A DNA stretch of 17,327 nucleotides from Prevotella sp. CAG:732 (GTDB lineage Bacteria; Bacteroidota; Bacteroidia; Bacteroidales; Bacteroidaceae): NCBI GenBank assembly GCA_000436035.1, contig FR893308.1, forward strand, positions 1-17,327. The letters are read 5' to 3'. Within the stretch, counting starts at the first letter, position 1. Each line of letters starts with the position of its first letter. This document shows, one piece after another, positions 12,736-17,327 of the stretch. The position numbers and the translations under genes are program-made. A model generated the notes under the pieces. That model did no database searches, was not told where the DNA came from, and saw nothing but the letters and a program-made list of their open reading frames with translations.

Positions 12736-12768
12736 CAACGAATTAAGAATTGAGAAATAGATAAACTC

Positions 12769-14358
12769 ATGGTTTATAAGTATGATTTTCTGATTATCGG
12801 TGCAGGAGTTGCCGGTATGAGTTACGCCCTGAAAGTAGCCAGAGCGCATAAAGGTAAAGTGTGCATGATCTGCAAGACTTCGCTCGACGAGGCCAACACA
12901 TCGTTTGCACAAGGTGGTGTGGCATCAGTTACCAACCTGGAGGTGGATAACTTCGACAAGCACATACAGGATACAATGATTGCCGGTGATTATATCAGCG
13001 ACTACAAGGCAGTGAAGCAGGTGGTCACCAAGGCACCTGAGCAAATCAAGGAGCTGGTAGAATGGGGTGTCAACTTCGACAAGCAGCAGGATGGCAAGTT
13101 CGACCTCCATCGTGAGGGCGGTCACAGCGAGTTCCGCATCCTTCACCACGCCGACGACACGGGTGCCGAGATTCAGCGTGGACTGATGGAGGCTGTGCGC
13201 AACAACCCAGACATCGACATCAAGGAAAATCATTTCGCCGTGGAGATTATCACGCAGCACCACTTGGGCGCACGTGTTACTCGCCGCACTCCTTACATCA
13301 ACTGCTATGGCGCTTACGTCCTCAACCCCGACACCCAGAAGGTGGATACCTATCTGAGCAAGGTCACCGTGATGTGTACCGGTGGATGCGGTGCCGTCTA
13401 TCAGACCACTACCAACCCAGTGATTGCCACTGGCGATGGCGAGGCGATGGTATATCGTGCCAAGGGAACCGTAGCCGATATGGAGTTTGTGCAGTTTCAC
13501 CCTACCGCCCTCTTCCATCCAGGAGAGACCCACCCAGCGTTCCTCATCACCGAGGCGATGCGTGGCTACGGCGGTATCCTCCGCTTGCCTAACGGCGAGA
13601 GCTTCATGGAGAAGTATGACGAGCGCCTGAGCCTTGCCCCTCGCGACATCGTGGCTCGTGCCATCGACAAGGAGATGAAGATTCATGGTCTCGACCATGT
13701 TTGTCTCGACGTCACCCACAAGAACCCTGAGGAGACCAAGCACCACTTCCCTAACATCTATGCGAAGTGCCTCAGCATCGGCATCGACATCACCAAGGAA
13801 TACATCCCTGTTCGCCCTGCTGCCCACTACATGTGCGGTGGTATCAAGGTCGATCTCAACGGATGCTCCAGCATCAACCGCCTCTATGCCCTCGGCGAGT
13901 GCTCTTGCACGGGTTTGCATGGTGGCAACCGCTTGGCTAGCAACTCACTCATCGAGGCTGTGGTATATGCCGACACCGCTGCCAAGCACAGCATCGAGCA
14001 CGTGGATGAATACGACTTCAACGACAAAGTGCCTGCATGGAACGACGAGGGTACGCTGACCAACGAGGAGAAGGTGCTCATCACCCAGAGCGTGAAGGAG
14101 GTAGGCGAATGTATGAGCAACTATGTGGGCATCGTACGTAGCGACCTCCGACTGAAGCGTGCCTGGGACCGTCTCGACCTGCTCTATGAGGAGACCGAGA
14201 ACCTCTTCAAGCGTGTGAAGGTGAGCAAGGAGCTTTGCGAGCTTCGCAACATGATCAACGTAGGTTATCTCATCACTCGCATGGCTATCGAGCGCAAGGA
14301 GAGCCGTGGTCTCCACTACACCATCGACTATCCTGTTCACGCTTACGACAAGAAATAA
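12769..14358 (+). CDS. nadB: L-aspartate oxidase, 529 aa
   Basis: FAD enzyme of de novo NAD synthesis: oxidises L-aspartate to iminoaspartate, which NadA condenses to quinolinate. Fumarate is the likely electron acceptor in an anaerobe. Seen: N-terminal FAD fold GAGVAG (11-16), EANTSFAQGGVAS (41-53), REGGHSEFRILHHADDTG (115-132), VQFHPTAL (241-248), TEAMRG (261-266) and PRDIVARAID (291-300). Also seen are PAAHYMCGG and GLHGGNRLASNSL, the second FAD-contact region, and a C-terminal helical domain ending near VGYLITRMAIERKESRG. All match the L-aspartate oxidase/fumarate reductase flavoprotein family and its NadB branch. Length is usual. nadA and nadC are not in the window. It has its own promoter and terminator. 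Confidence 0.96.
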   Translation: MVYKYDFLIIGAGVAGMSYALKVARAHKGKVCMICKTSLDEANTSFAQGGVASVTNLEVDNFDKHIQDTMIAGDYISDYKAVKQVVTKAPEQIKELVEWGVNFDKQQDGKFDLHREGGHSEFRILHHADDTGAEIQRGLMEAVRNNPDIDIKENHFAVEIITQHHLGARVTRRTPYINCYGAYVLNPDTQKVDTYLSKVTVMCTGGCGAVYQTTTNPVIATGDGEAMVYRAKGTVADMEFVQFHPTALFHPGETHPAFLITEAMRGYGGILRLPNGESFMEKYDERLSLAPRDIVARAIDKEMKIHGLDHVCLDVTHKNPEETKHHFPNIYAKCLSIGIDITKEYIPVRPAAHYMCGGIKVDLNGCSSINRLYALGECSCTGLHGGNRLASNSLIEAVVYADTAAKHSIEHVDEYDFNDKVPAWNDEGTLTNEEKVLITQSVKEVGECMSNYVGIVRSDLRLKRAWDRLDLLYEETENLFKRVKVSKELCELRNMINVGYLITRMAIERKESRGLHYTIDYPVHAYDKK

Positions 14359-14395
14359 AGTTTTTCATCTAGGCACAGTTATCTAGAAATATACT

Positions 14396-14438
14396 AGGCA
14401 CGGATTACAGCATCATGTAGTCCGTGCCTTATTTTTTA
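14396..14438 (+). terminator. Intrinsic terminator of nadB
   Basis: AGGCACGGATTAC (14396-14408) pairs with GTAGTCCGTGCCT (14417-14429), 13 pairs with one G-T, around an 8-base loop, followed by a T-rich run at 14430-14438. It overlaps the 3' end of the convergent gene at 14436. Confidence 0.85.
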
Positions 14439-14900
14439 TTCTATGGTAATAAAGACAGCCTCCCCTCGGTCTCTCGCTTCCACAAACTTCTGCATGAAGC
14501 GATGCATCCTGATGCGGGAGTTCACCACCATTCCCACCTTTCGGTTTTCGCCGAGCAAGATGCAGCCCTGCGTGTCCTTGGCGGTATTGCCCGAATAGAT
14601 GCGAACGCCTGAGAAGCTCGGCACACCAAAGAGCAGCGGCAACCACTTCTTGAAGCGGATGGACTTCGTCACCAGGAGCGGATAACGCCCCTCTGGTATG
14701 GCAGTCTTGCCAGCCATCTTCTGCGCCTTCTTGCCCGACACCCTGCCGATGCGCTCGTTCTCCTCCTCAAGAGCCAGTTTCACGCCGAGCAGATTTCTCC
14801 ACGTCGGCTCCAGGGTATCGCAGAAGTACTCTTCACCGATAAAAAGTTTCCCGATGGTGTAATCGCTCTTCTTGGCGATTCGTTTCAATATGATTTCCAT
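14436..14900 (-). CDS. DUF5675-like protein, 154 aa
   Basis: Resembles DUF5675 proteins, which occur in Bacteroidota prophages and other mobile DNA; their function is unproven. Seen: N-terminal strands (MEIILKRIAKKSDYTIGKLF), CDTLEPTWRN, IPEGRYPLLVTKS, then FSGVRIYSGNTAKDTQGCIL with a Cys in GCILLG. That last motif is reminiscent of L,D-transpeptidase-type active sites, where a His would be expected near the Tyr of RIYSGN. The region ERIGRVSGKKAQKMAG is an extra basic insert. The ATG at 14900 is preferred to 14912 because it begins MEIILKRI, the typical start. It follows the antirepressor pseudogene and may be the last gene of the phage-like cassette. Its promoter was not seen. Confidence 0.75.
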   Translation of the reverse strand: MEIILKRIAKKSDYTIGKLFIGEEYFCDTLEPTWRNLLGVKLALEEENERIGRVSGKKAQKMAGKTAIPEGRYPLLVTKSIRFKKWLPLLFGVPSFSGVRIYSGNTAKDTQGCILLGENRKVGMVVNSRIRMHRFMQKFVEARDRGEAVFITIE

Positions 14901-14940
14901 AAATATCAACATTATTCTTTATGATGGTTTAAACTTCTTT

Positions 14941-14978
14941 TTCAACAAGCGCTAGATTTGTGTAGCAACCTTGTTGAA
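14941..14978. repeat. 9-bp inverted repeat at the end of the antirepressor pseudogene
   Basis: TTCAACAAG (14941-14949) and CTTGTTGAA (14970-14978) are perfect inverted arms around the stop codon of the antirepressor. There is no T-run on either strand, so terminator activity is doubtful. Confidence 0.45.
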
Positions 14979-15572
14979 GCACTTTACTCTGAATCGAGTC
15001 TTGAGACGTTCAAATTCTGCTACGTCCCACATTCTCTTGGCGAGGTCGTGGATGAACTTGCGTCCACGCTCCGTCCATACGAGGTAGGTACGAGTATAGA
15101 CCTGCCCAGCTTCATGCTTCGCTCTGCATCACCTATCGGAACCTGTAAGTCGAATGCCTTCACACCGCTTTTCGTGCGACTCTTGGCAAGTCCCATGTGA
15201 GCATACTCGGCGTAGAGCATGTACTGACCGCTTTGGTAGTATTCTCCAAGGAAACAATGACTTTGTCTCTCTCGGCGATTGCCTCCTCCAAGACCTTTTG
15301 GAAGCGAGCCTTGATTTGCTCAAGAGTCTCGTCGGGGTTGATGCGGAAGTAGCCTCCGTTCTTTCTGATGGCAGGCAGCACTTCCGATGTCACCCAATGC
15401 TTGAATCGCTGCGCGCTTTCGAGCTTCGAACCGAAGACGAGGGAATAGACACCGCTCTCTTGTACCCCAACGCATCACACACGTCTTTGCCGCATAAGAA
15501 TGGCTCACCATTCTTATCCGTCATCGTGCGCATACGACCGAACTCAAGGCTATAGAATTCCTTGACGTTCAT
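14952..15572 (-). pseudogene. BRO-type phage antirepressor with an internal deletion and frameshifts
   Basis: Phage antirepressors of the Bro-N plus C-terminal KilA-C-like type inactivate or replace repressors. The frames must be pieced together. (a) ATG at 15572: MNVKEFYSLEFGRMRTM...GEPFLCGKDVCDALGYK, the start of Bro-N. (b) From about 15455, another frame: SGVYSLVFGSKLESAQRFKH, WVTSEVLPAIRKNGGYF and a helical linker. (c) From about 15240: YYQSGQYMLYAEYAHMGLAK and FDLQVPIGDAER. (d) From about 15120: HEAGQVYTRTYLVWTERGRK, FIHDLAKRMWDVAEFERLK and a TAG at 14954-14952. Some 40 residues of Bro-N are missing at the first junction; the other two fit single-base losses. The start ATG overlaps the TGA of the upstream gene (ATGA). 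Identity of the family is fairly sure; activity is lost. Confidence 0.82.
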
Positions 15573-16042
15573 GTCGTCAGTTGCTGCATTCTTGGCAGCA
15601 GCACCATTCTGAATCTGTCGAAGACTAGCGAAGTCTTCTTCATATCCATCGCCTTGTTGTAGGCGGAGCGGAGTGCCTGGGGCTTCACGTGCCAGAGCGT
15701 ACCGAAGAGTTGCCACTTGTCCTCGAGGGCGAAGCGGGAGGAAAGTTCCTCCACCAGGATGCCCCTCTCCGACCAAGTCATACCGATGGGCTGATAGTCG
15801 GCATCCATCAAGTGATGGTCCACCAACTTCTGCAATGCAGTCAGGCACTCGGCTCTGTTGAGCGTCTCTGGCAAGACTATGCCATTGGACATATCGGCTG
15901 TTTCCGACAAGCTGGAGTTCTTCTCGGCGACCCCACAATTCATGGTGTTCTGACCACCCAGGTTCACCTGGCAGTTGCTCAAACTGATTTGTCCCTTGGC
16001 AAGCATTTCTACGATTTTTTCGGATAAGTGATTATCTTCCAT
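15569..16042 (-). CDS. Unknown protein, 157 aa, middle gene of the overlapping cassette
   Basis: Not recognised. It starts at 16042 inside the end of the upstream gene (11-base overlap) and its TGA overlaps the antirepressor ATG (ATGA at 15572-15569), so the three genes appear translationally coupled. N-terminus MEDNHLSEKIVEMLAKGQIS is helical, residues 20-55 are Asn/Ser-rich and probably loose. The second half (LTALQKLVDHHLMDADYQPI, MTWSERGILVEELSSRFALE, KWQLFGTLWHVKPQALRSAY) is helical and could fold as a DNA-binding or adaptor domain, but no motif supports that. Its DNA contains a perfect hairpin at 15620-15638. The gene order (two unknowns then BRO antirepressor) points to phage or satellite origin. 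Confidence 0.75.
   Translation of the reverse strand: MEDNHLSEKIVEMLAKGQISLSNCQVNLGGQNTMNCGVAEKNSSLSETADMSNGIVLPETLNRAECLTALQKLVDHHLMDADYQPIGMTWSERGILVEELSSRFALEDKWQLFGTLWHVKPQALRSAYNKAMDMKKTSLVFDRFRMVLLPRMQQLTT
15620..15638. repeat. Perfect 7-bp hairpin within the 15569-16042 gene
   Basis: GAAGACT (15620-15626), AGCGA, AGTCTTC (15632-15638). It lies 48 bases upstream of the antirepressor start on the coding strand and could influence its translation. Confidence 0.5.
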
Positions 16043-16700
16043 AATGATATATATTTAGAAAAAGATTGATAACTTCTCTTACAACACGATTGACAACGTC
16101 ATGGGCGACAGGCATTTCGCAAGAGCGACGCAATGTATTCATCTCATCGCCTGTTGCTTTCGTCGGCAACTGCGCTCCATTCCTCGGCTGATACTCCACG
16201 CTCCGATGAGCCTGCTCCCTGGCAAACTCGCCGTTCACCTCGAAAGCCTTCCACTGGTATCGCAGGGCGATGTCGTAGAAGCACTGCTCCACCCTAGGAC
16301 CATCCTCTGAGGGTTCGAGCATCAGGGCGAAGCTGTCCCAGAAGAAAAGCTCCATCGCCTCGTCTTGCCCACCATGGTCGCCGAAGTAGAAGGGAGTGCC
16401 ATTGACCATCACCCTGCAACCGATGCCATCGGGCGGAGCCACCAGGCTGTCGATATGCCATCGGAGGTGCATCGACTCATGGATGTTGCGAAACACCGCC
16501 GCATTGCCGTTTTCCGCCTCGGCAAAGAATGCCCAGGCTAAGCTCACGGCGAGCAACTTTTGCTCTCGGCTGCAAAACTTGCGCAGCGAGATGTACTTCA
16601 AGGAGAGACGCTGGATGAGCTGGCAGGTGTGTTCGCCCGTCTGCTGCAAGATGTCGTCTAGGGAGGTAAAGAGATACCTAATGTTTACGGTTTGACTCAT
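16032..16700 (-). CDS. Unknown protein, 222 aa, first gene of the overlapping cassette
   Basis: Not recognised. The N-terminal third (SLDDILQQTGEHTCQLIQRL to LLAVSLAWAFFAEAENGNAA) is predicted helical. The middle has an aromatic- and acid-rich segment (ESMHLRWHIDSLVAPPDG, GTPFYFGDHGGQDEAMELFF, FALMLEPSEDGPRVEQCFYD), and the C-terminus is Arg-rich (AREQAHRSVEYQPRNGAQ, HDVVNRVVREVINLFL). No signal peptide or Walker motif is seen. It begins about 100 bases after a well-formed promoter and overlaps the next gene by 11 bases. Codon use is like the neighbours. A phage or satellite role is inferred from the downstream antirepressor and DUF5675-like genes. Confidence 0.75.
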   Translation of the reverse strand: MSQTVNIRYLFTSLDDILQQTGEHTCQLIQRLSLKYISLRKFCSREQKLLAVSLAWAFFAEAENGNAAVFRNIHESMHLRWHIDSLVAPPDGIGCRVMVNGTPFYFGDHGGQDEAMELFFWDSFALMLEPSEDGPRVEQCFYDIALRYQWKAFEVNGEFAREQAHRSVEYQPRNGAQLPTKATGDEMNTLRRSCEMPVAHDVVNRVVREVINLFLNIYHYGR

Positions 16701-16809
16701 GTCTGATTTTGTTTAGAAAATGATAACTGTCCGCTTGATATAGCGTGTATTGTGGTTGTCTGGAAGAGCATCTTCTGCGACGCCCCTAGTATTTTCCATT
16801 CTACGCTTG

Positions 16810-16840
16810 CAAAAGTAATAAATATTTCGCAAGGTCGCAA
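16810..16840 (-). promoter_or_regulatory. Promoter of the phage-like cassette
   Basis: TTG (16840-16838), 20 bases, TACTTTTG (16817-16810) on the minus strand, matching the Bacteroidota pattern. The predicted start near 16803 leaves a leader of about 100 bases before the ATG at 16700. Confidence 0.6.
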
Positions 16841-16887
16841 GTATTTTAACAATTATAACAATTGGAGACGATGATGGCTAAAATGAA

Positions 16888-16936
16888 ACAAGCAAGAGAA
16901 TAGGGGCGATATATTTGCCCATTTTCTCTTGCTTGT
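16888..16936. terminator. Terminator-like hairpin between the Rpn-type gene and the phage-like cassette
   Basis: ACAAGCAAGAGAA (16888-16900) and TTCTCTTGCTTGT (16924-16936) are perfect 13-bp inverted arms; GGGC and GCCC extend pairing inside the loop. Only short T-rich sequence follows on either strand. It lies after the stop of the minus-strand gene at 16973, which it probably ends. Confidence 0.65.
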
Positions 16937-16972
16937 CTTTATGTTATAGCCTCGAATAGATGAAGACAAGGC

Positions 16973-17327
16973 TTAGTTCTTCAAACGATTGATTTGCTCT
17001 TGGGTCAAGCCGGTGAAGGCGATGATTTGTGCATCAGGCAATCTTGCCATAAGCATTTTCTTGGCAACTTCTACCATTCCCTCAGCTTTACCTTCTGCAA
17101 TACCTTCAACTCTTCCTTCCGCTCTTCCTTTCTTGATGCCATCTTGCATGCCATCATCATAGCCCGTGCTGATGACGCTGCGCTGGTATGCCTCATTCAT
17201 CTTATGGCGCTGATACACCAGCAACTCCTCCCTCGACAACTTGCGTACATCGAGACATTCCTTGGCATCTGCCAAGCCTGGGGCTGTGTCGCTCGCCTCT
17301 ATCTCGCCCGTCTTCAAGAAACGAATC
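16973..17327 (-). CDS. C-terminal part of an Rpn/PD-(D/E)XK nuclease-transposase family protein (cut by window edge)
   Basis: Proteins of the Rpn/PD-(D/E)XK transposase group, abundant in Bacteroidota, have an N-terminal nuclease domain (outside this window) and a helical tail. The visible part has LSREELLVYQRHKMNEAYQR, then a Gly/Lys/Glu-rich periodic stretch (GIKKGRAEGRVEGIAEGKAE) and ends FTGLTQEQINRLKN, the typical tail that mentions a recurring LTxEQI motif. The frame is open to the window end (last full codon at 17326), so the true start lies beyond it; the TTG at 17317 is not taken as a start. A terminator-like hairpin follows the stop. Catalytic residues cannot be checked here. Confidence 0.75.
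   Translation of the reverse strand, partial: IRFLKTGEIEASDTAPGLADAKECLDVRKLSREELLVYQRHKMNEAYQRSVISTGYDDGMQDGIKKGRAEGRVEGIAEGKAEGMVEVAKKMLMARLPDAQIIAFTGLTQEQINRLKN

Noticed and set aside
12925..13920. 331-codon minus-strand frame
   Set aside because: Shadow of nadB, which has all family motifs.

Overview
The window looks like a chromosomal segment of a Bacteroidota bacterium, most likely Prevotellaceae (Prevotella/Segatella, S. copri-like). The organism call is an inference. It rests on repeated promoters of the Bacteroidota form TTTG/TTG-N19-21-TAnnTTTG, almost no Shine-Dalgarno sequences, moderate GC, and gene families typical of that group. No rRNA, tRNA or CRISPR array was seen.

Layout. 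1-660: remnant of a minus-strand transposase gene with an in-frame 144-bp tandem duplication and a duplicated promoter. 821-1234: lone hypothetical gene with a terminator. 1383-2366: minus-strand cassette of a zeta-toxin-like kinase, an overlapping 61-codon gene and a possible small membrane protein. 2467-2809: a repeat-rich divergent intergenic region with three 32-bp direct repeats and two ACGTACGT boxes. 2810-4113: a dicarboxylate/amino-acid:cation symporter gene split by a diverged 32-bp tandem duplication. 4122-5189: an archaeal-type AAA ATPase whose Walker B aspartate is glycine, with a perfect palindrome over its promoter. 5556-7446: a MetE-like methyltransferase gene divergent from an Lrp/AsnC regulator, with two near-consensus Lrp boxes between them. 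7609-8151: rubrerythrin with its own promoter and a strong terminator. 12655 down to 8242: a four-gene minus-strand run of a PH-like membrane protein, a PBP4-type carboxypeptidase, a YbdG-like mechanosensitive channel and MutY with a Ser-rich repeat insertion. 12769-14358: nadB with a terminator. 16700 down to 14436: a phage-flavoured minus-strand cassette of two unknown genes, a frameshifted BRO-type antirepressor and a DUF5675-like protein. 16973-17327: the C-terminal end of an Rpn/PD-(D/E)XK-type protein cut by the window edge.

How the parts relate. The middle of the window (5556-14358) is mostly housekeeping: methionine metabolism with a likely local regulator, peroxide defence, DNA repair, envelope maintenance and NAD synthesis. 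Both flanks are accessory DNA with broken genes: transposase, split symporter, ATPase with an altered Walker B motif, toxin-like kinase, antirepressor pseudogene and Rpn-type nuclease. The strongest leads are the Lrp-box architecture, the repeat array between the zeta-like gene and the symporter, and the tightly overlapping unknown genes at 15569-16700. No complete known defence system is visible.
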